NCBI RefSeq assembly: GCF_965219885.1
Contig: NZ_CBDCOT010000009.1
Span: 2,294,001 to 2,358,000 of the forward strand
Length of the DNA stretch: 64,000 nucleotides
Direction of reading: 5' to 3'
From: Curvivirga sp965219885
Lineage (GTDB): Bacteria > Pseudomonadota > Alphaproteobacteria > UBA8366 > Aestuariispiraceae
Shown: piece after piece, positions 51,975 through 61,974 of the stretch
Position numbering within the stretch: the stretch's first letter is position 1
Layout of the letters: every line of letters begins with the position of its first letter
The notes under the pieces: generated by a model
What the model saw: the letters and a program-made list of their open reading frames with translations, nothing else
Told to the model about the DNA's origin: nothing
The model's database searches: none
Program-made: the position numbers and the translations under genes

Positions 51975-54038
51975 TTATTGAACCAAAGCACGATCTCGTA
52001 GGTAGGGGACATCCTCTTTTTCTGGATCATCAATAGTGCGTCCAATATGATGGCCATCAAAGACGGCCGCTGCGATAATGCGCGGGGCATCACAATCCCC
52101 AATACGTGACAGATGGGTAATACCTGCTTTTTCAAGGGCATCAGGATTATCTTTAAGGTCTCGATAAAGGCCTTCATTTGGCATGCGAGAGGTCACAGGA
52201 ATAAAGCAGGTTGCAGCCAATTTTTGCTGCCTACCAGAATAAACACAATCCAGTGTGACTGTGTTATCATGATATTCTGAAACTGTATGGGATACGATAA
52301 TATTTACGCCTAGCTCAATGAGGCGCGCCTGTGTTTGAAATTGTTCCCCTGTATATTCTGACCAATCTCCCACACGTCCGGCAGAAGTAACAAGCGTCAC
52401 ATCGCTTTCACCAAGTTCAATCATTCGTTCTGCAATGACTGCTGCCATATAATAATGTTCGTCATCAAAGATAACAGTATGTCCTGTTGGTGGTAATGGC
52501 TTGTTGTTCATGATGTCATCAGGTGTGAATAGATTTTCTCCGGTATAAGTGCGAAGAGGAAGTTGATAACTGCGCCCCATACCATCGCGGCGCCATTTAG
52601 CCCCTGTTGCGATAATCACGCGGGAAAAACCGAATTCTAGAACTTCTGGGGCCGTTAATGGGCTTTCCAGATACATGCTGACATTTGCCATTTGTTGTAG
52701 TTGATAAATTCGATAATCCTTTACGCGTGCATATTCTGACATGCCGGGCAGGGTGCTTTCTTTTAAAGCGCGTCCCCCTAATTCTTTTGTAGCTTCTGCA
52801 AGTGTAACTGGATAACCGCGTTTGCCAAGGATATGGGCAGCTTCTAAACCTGCTGGACCCGCGCCTATAACTAGGATTGGCTCGTCAGTGGTTTTCGGTG
52901 GTACATTTTCTGGATGCCAATCGCGGCGCCATTCTTCACCCATGGTTGGGTTTTGTGTGCATCGAAGGGGGGCTGAATGAAAATCATGCGCATAGCAAAT
53001 ATTACAACCGATACATTCACGAATTTCGTCTTCTCGGCCCTCACTGATTTTATTAGGGATAAAAGGATCCGCAATGGAAGGGCGCGCCGCACCAATAAGA
53101 TCAAGAATACCCTTTTTTACCATGCGAGCCATAGTGTCAGGTGTTGTAAAACGTCCGACACCAACAACTGGTTTTTGTGTTACTTTTTTTACATAAGATA
53201 CAAATGGTTCCATTGGTGCTTCGCCAATGAAGCGAGATGGCCCCATTTCAATGCTATAGTCATCAATCACAACATCCCAAAGATCTGGAATATCTGCGAG
53301 AATTGATACCATTTCCCGCGCTTCATCTTCTGGTTCTGTGCCTTTTGCACTTAAGCCGCTATCAACGGAAAAGCGGGTGGCAACGGCACAACGATGTCCA
53401 ACGGTATCTTTCACTTCTTTTAGAATTTCACGAACCAAGCGTACTCGATTTTCTACACTGCCTCCATATTCATCGGACCGGTTATTGGTATGAGAACTAA
53501 GAAATTGATGCAGAAGGTAATGATGACCAGCATATACATATACGATGTCAAATTCAGCCTGCATCGCGCGTTTTGCCGCTTCTACATGGTATCGACGTAA
53601 ATCACGAATATCTTGTTGGTCCATGATTCGACATTGCATAGGGCCTGTGAAGGAATAAGTACTTGCTGCTCCGATAGCTGGCATGCGGCTCATCATATTA
53701 TTAGTAGCAGGACCGCCATGCCACATCTCTACACCAGCTAAGGCACCGTGTTCATGAACTTTTTCAGCCATTTTGCCAAGGTTACGAATATCGCCTTCAT
53801 CCCATAGAGTGCAATGGCTATGAGGTGTATCATCAGAACTCGGATGAATGGAGCAGTATTCTGTGTTCACAACGGCCCATCCACCGTCTGCTTTGATGCC
53901 CCGCATACCCGCTTGAGTTTCCGGTCGATCATATCCCATACCTGTGCAATGAGGAACTTGATAGAAACGATTTTTTGCAGTGACTGGACCAATCTTTATT
54001 GGTTCAAAAAGTAGGTCATAATTGGGATTGCGGGGCAT
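51975..54038 (-). CDS. Trimethylamine/dimethylamine (or histamine) dehydrogenase-family iron-sulfur flavoprotein
   Basis: A 687-residue two-part enzyme: an old-yellow-enzyme TIM barrel, a 4Fe-4S segment and an FAD/ADP-binding C-terminal half. The match to trimethylamine dehydrogenase is close: NRFYQVPHC with Cys31 at the position of its 6-S-cysteinyl-FMN cysteine, GGWAVVNTEYCSI, WDEGDIRNLGKMAEKVH, GPSRF, and the cluster motif CIGCNICYAH then RCTQN. The barrel Tyr and His after DIVYVYAGHHYL match active-site positions. C-terminal Rossmann motif is ILVIGAGPAGLEAAHILGKRG. Oxidative demethylation of TMA or DMA to give formaldehyde, with electrons to an electron-transfer flavoprotein, is likely but histamine or another amine is possible. 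No etf gene is adjacent. Confidence 0.86.
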   Translation of the reverse strand: MPRNPNYDLLFEPIKIGPVTAKNRFYQVPHCTGMGYDRPETQAGMRGIKADGGWAVVNTEYCSIHPSSDDTPHSHCTLWDEGDIRNLGKMAEKVHEHGALAGVEMWHGGPATNNMMSRMPAIGAASTYSFTGPMQCRIMDQQDIRDLRRYHVEAAKRAMQAEFDIVYVYAGHHYLLHQFLSSHTNNRSDEYGGSVENRVRLVREILKEVKDTVGHRCAVATRFSVDSGLSAKGTEPEDEAREMVSILADIPDLWDVVIDDYSIEMGPSRFIGEAPMEPFVSYVKKVTQKPVVGVGRFTTPDTMARMVKKGILDLIGAARPSIADPFIPNKISEGREDEIRECIGCNICYAHDFHSAPLRCTQNPTMGEEWRRDWHPENVPPKTTDEPILVIGAGPAGLEAAHILGKRGYPVTLAEATKELGGRALKESTLPGMSEYARVKDYRIYQLQQMANVSMYLESPLTAPEVLEFGFSRVIIATGAKWRRDGMGRSYQLPLRTYTGENLFTPDDIMNNKPLPPTGHTVIFDDEHYYMAAVIAERMIELGESDVTLVTSAGRVGDWSEYTGEQFQTQARLIELGVNIIVSHTVSEYHDNTVTLDCVYSGRQQKLAATCFIPVTSRMPNEGLYRDLKDNPDALEKAGITHLSRIGDCDAPRIIAAAVFDGHHIGRTIDDPEKEDVPYLRDRALVQ

Positions 54039-54187
54039 TTTGTGTGATCCTGAATTTATTAAACGATCATTTAATAAAACTATTTAGAAAATAAATCCAG
54101 AAAAAAATATGACAGAAAAGACTTGTGAGGTGAAGAAGGATTTCATACTGTTCGTAAAAACAGGGATGGCTAGAAAGCTGTATAAAA

Positions 54188-55054
54188 ATGAAGAAAATCA
54201 AACTCTTAATTTTGAATTTTATTAGTATTCTAATTATTGATGTAAGTGCGTCAAAGGCGGAGAAATTTATTCTCGGCTTGCAAAATTATGATCAACAAAT
54301 TTCTTCGTATCAGGAAAGTGTTGTTGAATTGGCTCTCCAACATATTCCGGGAAGCCATAGTTTTGAGATTAAACGTTTAGAAGTATCGCAGGATCGAATT
54401 TTCAGGTTTTTAGAAGACGAAAACTCAGAGATTGATTTCAGCATCGGCGGATATTCTAGAGACAAAGAACAACGCTTTCTGCAGTTGGATATCCCGATTT
54501 CGAGAGGTATTTTAGGGTATCGCATCTTTGCAATTCGTGATGACAGCAAAGATATGTTTCATTCAATAGAGACCCTAGAAGATCTTAAAGGACAAGTTGT
54601 TGTGGGGTCTGGTATTGGATGGCCCGATACAGAAATCTTTAGAGCAAATGGGTTTCGGGTGGAAGCAGCAAGTTATCGGAACTTGTGGTTAATGCTTGCC
54701 AAGGGACGATATGATGCCTTTAATCGCGGTATTGGCGAAGCTTATTTAGAAATTAATAGTTATGCTGATTTATTACCCAATCTAACCGTTGATGATAGTT
54801 TGATGGTTCACTATCCTTATGGACAGTTCTTCTATTTTAAAAAATCAGCTCAGAGAAAACATGATTTATTAATGGAAGGAATTCAGGCAGCCTATGATAG
54901 TGGCGCCTATATGAAATTGTTTAACTCACATCCCCAAATTAGGCAGGTTTTTGAGATTGTGAAACCAACAGGCCGGAAAAACTTTGAAATGATCAATCCC
55001 GAAATTTCTGATCGTATCAAAGCTATCCCGGCTAAATACTGGCATAAGTTTTAA
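54188..55054 (+). CDS. Orphan periplasmic substrate-binding-like protein
   Basis: A 288-residue exported protein. The signal peptide spans about residues 1-24 (hydrophobic, then SASKAE). The mature part has the two-lobe layout of family-3 binding proteins: a Glu/Leu-rich helix, a loop FSIGGYSRDKEQRFLQLD where the ligand arginine would sit, and VVGSGIGWPDTEIFRANGFRVE at the lobe switch. Similarity to a named family is weak, so ligand and role are unknown. No transporter genes adjoin. The ribosome site is poor. It is divergent from the TMA-dehydrogenase-like gene and convergent with the duplicated lipoprotein. Confidence 0.62.
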   Translation: MKKIKLLILNFISILIIDVSASKAEKFILGLQNYDQQISSYQESVVELALQHIPGSHSFEIKRLEVSQDRIFRFLEDENSEIDFSIGGYSRDKEQRFLQLDIPISRGILGYRIFAIRDDSKDMFHSIETLEDLKGQVVVGSGIGWPDTEIFRANGFRVEAASYRNLWLMLAKGRYDAFNRGIGEAYLEINSYADLLPNLTVDDSLMVHYPYGQFFYFKKSAQRKHDLLMEGIQAAYDSGAYMKLFNSHPQIRQVFEIVKPTGRKNFEMINPEISDRIKAIPAKYWHKF

Positions 55055-55057
55055 AGG

Positions 55058-55780
55058 CTATTTATCGAAATAAAAATCACCGTAAGCGTCTTTGATAGCC
55101 TTTAGTTTGGCTGGCATAAAATTACCAGGCTCGTTCCATACAATTTTATTGCGTGTAGCGAGCAAATAGCATTCTTTATCTTCACTTGCCTGTTTACAAT
55201 TCTCCAAAGCTAGAAACCTGTTGCTAGTGGTCGATGAATATCCATGTCTTCCATCTAATGTGACATAAAAGTCTTTCTCGCCTCCGATTTGATCAACGAA
55301 GTTGACCAGTTTCTGAGCCACATAATTTGATAACTGAATTGGGCCTGTACCCTTAATATCTGAGATATCACGATTAGATTTTTTTGTTATTTTTCCATCA
55401 TAAAAATAGTCGCCATATGTCTGGTAAACAATTTCTGACTGGAATGGCATAAAGTTACCAACATTTTTCCAATGAATGTAAGACTTGGTTGCCAATAATC
55501 CACATGCAGTGCCGCTATCTCTTTCACATGACGCGATATTTTGGTTCCGAAATCCTGGGCGACAGCGATTATCTGGGCAATAATAATAGGTCGAATATCG
55601 ACCTAAAACATCAACATAATATTCGGATGATTTGCTATCCTCTAAAAAAGTCTCGAAGTGTTGTGCCGCGCCTTTGCTAAGTATCAATGGGCGATCTTGT
55701 ACATAGGTAGCTGTCTGACAGGCTGAAATTGTTAAAGTAGCTACTAAAAGTAATGAAATTTTTACCAAGATTGATTTCAT
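55058..55780 (-). CDS. Lipoprotein with two tandem repeat domains
   Basis: A 240-residue lipoprotein (signal 1-20, lipobox ISAC, Cys21). The mature protein is an internal duplication: repeat 1 at about 33-128 and repeat 2 at about 147-240. Both contain the pattern LLAT(K/R), then IxW, GNFMP and YGDxYFD, and each has cysteines that could pair (repeat 1 C68, C73, C85 and C93; repeat 2 C195 and C204). I do not recognise the family. GGGGAATATAAG precedes the ATG. It lies between two orphan binding proteins, which may only be coincidence. Confidence 0.7.
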   Translation of the reverse strand: MKSILVKISLLLVATLTISACQTATYVQDRPLILSKGAAQHFETFLEDSKSSEYYVDVLGRYSTYYYCPDNRCRPGFRNQNIASCERDSGTACGLLATKSYIHWKNVGNFMPFQSEIVYQTYGDYFYDGKITKKSNRDISDIKGTGPIQLSNYVAQKLVNFVDQIGGEKDFYVTLDGRHGYSSTTSNRFLALENCKQASEDKECYLLATRNKIVWNEPGNFMPAKLKAIKDAYGDFYFDK

Positions 55781-55837
55781 CTTATATTCCCCTTCCTCAA
55801 AACGAATTGAAAATAGGAAGGTAATTCGGAAGATAAA

Positions 55838-56620
55838 TCAACGATTTTCATCAAGTTTATATTTTAAATTTAAGGCCTTAGTTAGCCCCGTTTTTTTTAA
55901 TTTACGAATAGCTTTTTTGAAAATACCGAGCATCTCTGGAGACGTGGATTTGGAAACGATCATCCACAATGGAACTGTAATAATCGGCTTTCCGATGATC
56001 GGTTTCTTTTTTAAAACGCCGGAATTATACAACCATTGTGCTGCATGTTTTGACGTGTACCAAGCCTGAACCCGATTACCATTCAACATTCTTGCACTGG
56101 CATGACTGTTGTTGTTCGGTGCGAGATTTTCATCAAAACCTAGCTCGCGTAGCTGATCTTCAATTCTGCTTGCTCGGTAAACAGCAATTGAGTCCAGTTT
56201 TTTGGCTTCCTCAATTGTATTGATCGCAGGGCCTATTGTTGTGACAAATGACCAAGATACATCTGTGGTATTATCTACCCAATGAAACAAATCTTCCCGA
56301 TAGGGTGTACGTGCCATTTGAAGCATAATGACGTTTGGTGTGTTTTGTACCAATTTATAAGCTCTTGCCCAGGGCAGGATTTTTGGGGACGGACGGATAT
56401 CCAAGCCTGTGGATTGCAATTCATCAATCAATGCATAGCTTAAATCGACCAACATGCCGGCATCTTCGTTTTTCACCCGCATGATCAGTGGTGGGATTTC
56501 CGATAAGAAGATCTGTGGTCTGTGGATATGGCCTGCTGTATGGTCGGCATGACTGACTGACTCACTCATACAGAATAGAAAAAAGCTTATTATACCCACG
56601 GTAATATTATAATACCGCAA
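55838..56620 (-). CDS. Orphan periplasmic substrate-binding protein, family-3-like
   Basis: A 260-residue exported protein. The signal ends after about residue 25 (SVSHAD). The mature part shows the solute-binding pattern IFLSEIPPLIMRVKNEDAGMLVDLSYALIDEL, IMLQMARTPYREDLFHWV (loop with arginine), and SIAVYRASRIEDQLRELGF near the hinge. It lacks adjacent ABC transporter genes. The start is TTG at 56620 with AGGGGGCAAGCA upstream. The ligand is unknown; it is one of three such orphans in this window. Confidence 0.68.
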   Translation of the reverse strand: MRYYNITVGIISFFLFCMSESVSHADHTAGHIHRPQIFLSEIPPLIMRVKNEDAGMLVDLSYALIDELQSTGLDIRPSPKILPWARAYKLVQNTPNVIMLQMARTPYREDLFHWVDNTTDVSWSFVTTIGPAINTIEEAKKLDSIAVYRASRIEDQLRELGFDENLAPNNNSHASARMLNGNRVQAWYTSKHAAQWLYNSGVLKKKPIIGKPIITVPLWMIVSKSTSPEMLGIFKKAIRKLKKTGLTKALNLKYKLDENR

Positions 56621-56695
56621 TGCTTGCCCCCTGAAATAATTCGCTTTATTAGCAGGGGATCATAAAGCATCACAAAATTCATGCAAGAATTGTTT

Positions 56696-57013
56696 TTAAT
56701 GTATTTGATAAATTACATCTGCAAATCTCGCATCACCCGGGGTTAGCAAGTCACAACTGGCTACATGTACAGAATGTAAGGGCCCATCAATATTTTCTTC
56801 CCAGAAATTTATAAGCTTATGAATTTCGGGATAATCAGGAAGCAGGTCATAGGTTTGCCAGATAAAACTTTGTAAGATCGTTGGATGATCTGGCATATGA
56901 TAAAGGAATTCAGCCGTAGCCAAACGATAACCTTGTAACTGTAATTCCAAATCGGACGGCTCCGATTGTATTGAGTTAATGGTAGGGGATTTTGGTTGAT
57001 TTGGACCTGTCAT
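56696..57013 (-). CDS. usg: Usg family protein
   Basis: A 105-residue cytoplasmic protein. The core DLELQLQGYRLATAEFLYHMPDHPTILQSFIWQTYDLLPDYPEIHKLINFWEENIDGPLHSVHVA is the Usg family pattern, first noted near tryptophan genes in Caulobacter; its function is not established. The start is decided by the ribosome site: GGAGG touches the first ATG (57019) but lies 6 bases before the second ATG (57013), so I use 57013. Confidence 0.85.
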   Translation of the reverse strand: MTGPNQPKSPTINSIQSEPSDLELQLQGYRLATAEFLYHMPDHPTILQSFIWQTYDLLPDYPEIHKLINFWEENIDGPLHSVHVASCDLLTPGDARFADVIYQIH

Positions 57014-57088
57014 AGGCATCCTCCATATTTATTTTCGATACATTCAGTATAAACTATTTTTAAAATCTTTCCTAATATTTTCAATGAA

Positions 57089-57115
57089 TTAGCACTGTAT
57101 ATCGGAGAGTGCTGA
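57089..57115. promoter_or_regulatory. CIRCE-type operator 1 upstream of groES
   Basis: TTAGCACTG, nine bases, GAGTGCTGA fits the CIRCE consensus TTAGCACTC-N9-GAGTGCTAA with two mismatches. The element is the target of the repressor HrcA. It lies 199 bases before groES. Confidence 0.75.
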
Positions 57116-57180
57116 CAAAATTTTCCAGAATCACTTGAAAAGGGGGATGGGAAGGATTATCTGTTTTTCGGTCGCTTTTG

Positions 57181-57207
57181 TTAGCAGCCTCACTTTGAGA
57201 GTGCTAA
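57181..57207. promoter_or_regulatory. CIRCE-type operator 2 upstream of groES
   Basis: TTAGCAGCC, nine bases, GAGTGCTAA. The right half is perfect and the left half has two mismatches. It is 107 bases upstream of groES and 92 bases from the first copy. A CTTGAAA sequence (57134-57140) between the copies could be a heat-shock -35 box, but I see no convincing partner. Confidence 0.72.
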
Positions 57208-57313
57208 TGGAAGTTACAAGGGAAGATAAACTTCCCGAAATTTGAACAGGGTGTTTGTTCATTTTGGAAGGACACCCGTAACCTTTGTCTTATTATATGA
57301 GAGGGTTTATCTG

Positions 57314-57601
57314 ATGGCATTCAGACCTTTACATGATCGTGTTCTTGTTCGTCGCGTAGACGCAGAAGAAAAAACAGCTGGCGGCATTATCTTGCCAGAC
57401 TCCGCACAAGAAAAACCAATGCAAGGTGAAGTTGTTGCTGCAGGCAACGGCGTACGTGGCGACGACGGTGAATTCCGTGCGTTGGACGTAAAAGCTGGTG
57501 ATGCTGTATTGTTCGGCAAATGGTCCGGTACAGAGATCAAATTGGACGGCGAAGAGTTCTTGATCATGAAAGAAAGCGACATCTTGGGTGTATTGTCCTA
57601 A
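57314..57601 (+). CDS. groES: Co-chaperonin GroES
   Basis: GroES caps the GroEL folding chamber. From ATG 57314 it has 95 residues: FRPLHDRVLVRRVDAEEKTAGGIILPD with the mobile loop, then GDAVLFGKWSGTEIKLDGEEFLIMKESDILGVL. An upstream start at 57242 adds unrelated residues; GAGGG lies 9 bases before 57314. It forms a bicistron with groEL, which follows after 74 bases. Two CIRCE operators upstream imply HrcA repression and heat induction. Confidence 0.98.
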   Translation: MAFRPLHDRVLVRRVDAEEKTAGGIILPDSAQEKPMQGEVVAAGNGVRGDDGEFRALDVKAGDAVLFGKWSGTEIKLDGEEFLIMKESDILGVLS

Positions 57602-57675
57602 TCGGACAAAACACTTTTAGAACCGCTTATTTTACAAGCCTTATTTAAATACACTGCCTGAAAGGGGTATATTCC

Positions 57676-59325
<1,650 letters not shown>

Positions 59326-59364
59326 TCAGCCAAGCCCAGAGCACTGCTCGACAGCTTAAAAATT

Positions 59365-59398
59365 AAAAAAGGCGGTTCCGATTGGAGCCGCCTTTTTT
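59365..59398 (+). terminator. Intrinsic terminator after groEL
   Basis: GGCGGTTCC pairs with GGAGCCGCC (one wobble) with six-base A and T runs flanking, 59365-59398. Confidence 0.88.
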
Positions 59399-59424
59399 AG
59401 TAATTAAGTAATAAGAGAAATTAA

Positions 59425-60447
59425 CTAGGTTAAGATTGTTGTATTCTCTTCTGCATCTTCTTTCATGCGTTCTTCGATTTTCTTATCGACTTCCAGTTTT
59501 TCTTCCTGACTTAAAGCTGCATATTCTTCAGGTGTCATACCAAGTTCACGGAGTAGGCTCTCGAAATAACGTTCTTCTGGTGTTTTCTGCATATAATCAA
59601 GGAACCAATTGCGTGCAGAAGCTTCATTACTTTCTTCCGCATCTTCATCAGCACCATCTTCAGTTTCAGAACCTGCAGCTGCAGTCTTTTGATTGAAATC
59701 TAATGGCTTACCATTGGCATTGACGACTAAATTCCCATCACCATCGAAATCAAGGGTGATCTTCTCATTAAACTGAGAGGTGGAACCTGTTTCAGCTATC
59801 TGTTGGAAGGCATTAAAATGGCTCGCCATTGCCGCAAGGGTATGAAGCTCATTTTCCAATCCCGGCGAAGAAGATAACGCATTCATAAATTCTTCTTTAT
59901 AGGGGTAATCCTGTGGAAGCTGAATTTGTCCCTGATTATCATAACTGATCTGGGAGGGGCCTTCAGGAATATGATTGGATTTCAAAAGCTGTTGCAGGCG
60001 TTCTTCCGTATGCTGACGGATTGCCTGCATATTGCTTTTATTTGGCATCAAAATAGGAATGTCATCTATATCAATGGGGCCGCCATACGTAGTAGGGGCA
60101 AAATACTCGTCTAGATTAAGAGTTATCTTACCATGGCTGGTTTCCATCACGGCTGATGCATTAGGCTTGATATCGGATGTATCTTCTTGTCCAATCTGAG
60201 AAGCATTAAAAAGTGTTTCTGCTTCTTGATTTTTTTTGGTTGAACTTACCTGTTGAGAAGAGTTTGGCGTATCATCATTGCCGACTGTGTAACTATTGCC
60301 CTGTGGTTGAGACGTCTGAGTGGAAGATTTTTCCACCTCTGTGACGGGCTGCACTTTTTGCTTCGAAGCTTCATCGGTTGGTCTATATACCTCATTTCGT
60401 TGAGTTAAATAGCTATAGAGCGAGTTATCATTGCTTGAAACATACAT
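59425..60447 (-). CDS. Acidic hypothetical protein, low-complexity N terminus
   Basis: A 340-residue, strongly acidic protein that I do not recognise. The N-terminal 100 residues are Ser/Thr/Gln rich and disordered in look; a middle section (about 105-235) contains ITLNLDEYFAPTTYGGPIDIDDIP and LDFDGDGNLVVNANGKPLDF; the C-terminal 60 residues are helical with NWFLDYMQKTPEERYFESLLRELGMTPEEYAAL. No signal peptide or membrane helix is visible. GGGATTGGCAAAATC precedes the ATG. It could be a flagellum- or envelope-linked scaffold, but that is a guess and I give no function. Confidence 0.7.
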   Translation of the reverse strand: MYVSSNDNSLYSYLTQRNEVYRPTDEASKQKVQPVTEVEKSSTQTSQPQGNSYTVGNDDTPNSSQQVSSTKKNQEAETLFNASQIGQEDTSDIKPNASAVMETSHGKITLNLDEYFAPTTYGGPIDIDDIPILMPNKSNMQAIRQHTEERLQQLLKSNHIPEGPSQISYDNQGQIQLPQDYPYKEEFMNALSSSPGLENELHTLAAMASHFNAFQQIAETGSTSQFNEKITLDFDGDGNLVVNANGKPLDFNQKTAAAGSETEDGADEDAEESNEASARNWFLDYMQKTPEERYFESLLRELGMTPEEYAALSQEEKLEVDKKIEERMKEDAEENTTILT

Positions 60448-60607
60448 GATTTTGCCAATCCCGTTTATCGATATACATATCCTATGGGTTTATTAAGCAA
60501 TTTTCGTTCCAGTTTTTATTGTATAGGTTGTAAAATTAGCCGTGATTTTTGCATTTCTGGTCGATTTTAGAATTGAGGCTAAGGAATAAATGATCATACT
60601 AGGCTTG

Positions 60608-60760
60608 TTTCTCAGGGCGGGGTGAAATTCCCCACCGGCGGTAACTTGAAAAGAGGAGTTTTCAAGAAGCCCGCGAGCGCTTCCTTTAATAAGGGAAGGT
60701 CCAGCAGATCTGGTGTAATTCCAGAGCCGACGGTCATAGTCCGGATGGAAGAGAAAAAGG
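60608..60760 (+). promoter_or_regulatory. FMN riboswitch (RFN element)
   Basis: The conserved RFN core is present: CTCAGGGCGGGGTGAAATTC (from 60611) continuing to CCCACCGGCGGTAAC, then GCCCGCGAGCGC, GGTCCAGCAGATCTGGTG and CCAGAGCCGACGGTCATAG with GTCCGGATGGAAGAG. It binds FMN and represses downstream expression. Between it and ribH, AGGGC (60785-60789) can pair with GCCCT (60805-60809) before a short T-run, a possible terminator switch. The downstream gene is the lumazine synthase. Confidence 0.95.
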
Positions 60761-60846
60761 AAGGAGTACTATCTGCATCTAGATAGGGCACCTTGCTATA
60801 TGACGCCCTGTTTTCTGTAATTGGCAACATGATAAGGAAGAAAGCC

Positions 60847-61308
60847 ATGTCCGAAAACAAGTCTGAAAGCGTTTATAAAATTGCTTTTATCCAAGCTAAA
60901 TGGTTTAGCGACATTGTGGGGGAAGCCCGCAAATCATTCCAAATTAAAATCGATGAATTAACCGATTATAATGCGTCTGTTGATGTCTTTGATGTGCCGG
61001 GTGCTTATGAAGCACCATTATTGGCAAAGAAACTGGCAAAGACAGGCAAATACGAAGCTATTGTTGTTGCCGCACTTGTGACAGATGGCGGTATCTATCG
61101 CCATGAATTTGTGGCGGATGCTGTGATTTCCGGCATGATGCAAGTACAACTTGAAACCGAAGTTCCAGTCTTAAGTGTTTCCCTGACCCCACATCATTAT
61201 CATGGTCAGGATCATCATGATTATTTCTTTGCCCATTTCACCAAAAAAGGCAAAGAAGCCGCAGATGCTGCTTATATGACCATCAACAATATGCGGTCAT
61301 TGGGTTAA
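60847..61308 (+). CDS. ribH: 6,7-dimethyl-8-ribityllumazine synthase, type II (RibH2-like)
   Basis: Lumazine synthase condenses the pyrimidine and butanone phosphate in riboflavin synthesis. From ATG 60847 (AAGGAAG upstream) it has 153 residues. The sequence follows the type II enzyme of Brucella and Mesorhizobium: YKIAFIQAKWFSDIVGEARKSF, VFDVPGAYEAPLLAKKLAKTG, DGGIYRHEFVADAVISGMMQVQLETEVPVLSVSLTPHHYH and DHHDYFFAHF. The type II form is typically decameric. It is controlled by the FMN riboswitch and ends at a strong terminator. Confidence 0.94.
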   Translation: MSENKSESVYKIAFIQAKWFSDIVGEARKSFQIKIDELTDYNASVDVFDVPGAYEAPLLAKKLAKTGKYEAIVVAALVTDGGIYRHEFVADAVISGMMQVQLETEVPVLSVSLTPHHYHGQDHHDYFFAHFTKKGKEAADAAYMTINNMRSLG

Positions 61309-61310
61309 AG

Positions 61311-61336
61311 AAAACGGCTCCTTCGGGAGCCGTTTT
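61311..61336 (+). terminator. Intrinsic terminator after ribH
   Basis: AAAACGGCTCC pairs with GGAGCCGTTTT around TTCG (61311-61336), a classic stable tetraloop terminator. Confidence 0.9.
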
Positions 61337-61431
61337 TCGTTTGATTGCAAGAATATTGTTGGCATCTATATAGGCTGGGTTGTAAAAATAAAATATTGTT
61401 AAAAATAAAAAATGCTAAAGGGGAAGTAAAA

Positions 61432-61848
61432 ATGAAGGCGCATGGAAGTTGCTTGTGTAAGGCAGTGGAATTTTCATTTGAGGTGAAGGATAAGCATTTT
61501 GACGCCTGCCATTGCTCCGTCTGTCGGGGATGGGGAGGTGGTCCTTCCTTTACCGTAGAGGTCGCAGGTGAACTTGAATTGAAAGGGGAGGAAAATGTAT
61601 CTCTTTATGAATCAAGTGACTGGGCCGAACGTGGATTTTGTAAGAAATGCGGGACAAACCTGTTCTATCGTCTTAAAGATAAATCCCATAATTACTGTAA
61701 TTTCAATTTAGGTACGCTTCAGGGCCATGAAGAATTTGAATTTAGAACTCAAATCTTTACAGATTCAAAGCCTGATAATTACAGTTTCGCCAATCAAACC
61801 AAAGAAATGACAGAACAAGAAGTTCTTGAAAGTTTTGGTGCTGGTTAG
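61432..61848 (+). CDS. GFA/CENP-V family zinc protein
   Basis: A 138-residue protein with the GFA fold (glutathione-dependent formaldehyde-activating family, but many members have other roles). Zinc-binding cysteines are in GSCLCKAVEF (8, 10), CHCSVCR (29, 31, 34) and CKKCGTN (77, 80). From ATG 61432 with AAAGGGGAAG upstream the protein begins at the conserved region; an earlier start at 61345 is not supported. The gene lies between ribH and the 6S RNA. A link to formaldehyde from the TMA-dehydrogenase-like enzyme is speculative, since they are 8 kb apart. Confidence 0.88.
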   Translation: MKAHGSCLCKAVEFSFEVKDKHFDACHCSVCRGWGGGPSFTVEVAGELELKGEENVSLYESSDWAERGFCKKCGTNLFYRLKDKSHNYCNFNLGTLQGHEEFEFRTQIFTDSKPDNYSFANQTKEMTEQEVLESFGAG

Positions 61849-61974
61849 TTGAGCCAGTCCATAAACCGTCTCACAAAAACTGTTTTATGATCGAGTGGTT
61901 TTCTGGAGATATTTCTGGCACATACAAAAATATGACGCTTACTGGCTTGCAGTTTTCTGGTCATGCACTTAAAT

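Noticed and set aside
51900..54187. Complete methylamine-use gene cluster around the TMA-dehydrogenase-like gene
   Set aside because: Neighbours are an acetyltransferase and a binding protein; no etf, dmd-partner or formaldehyde oxidation genes are adjacent, so no cluster can be claimed.
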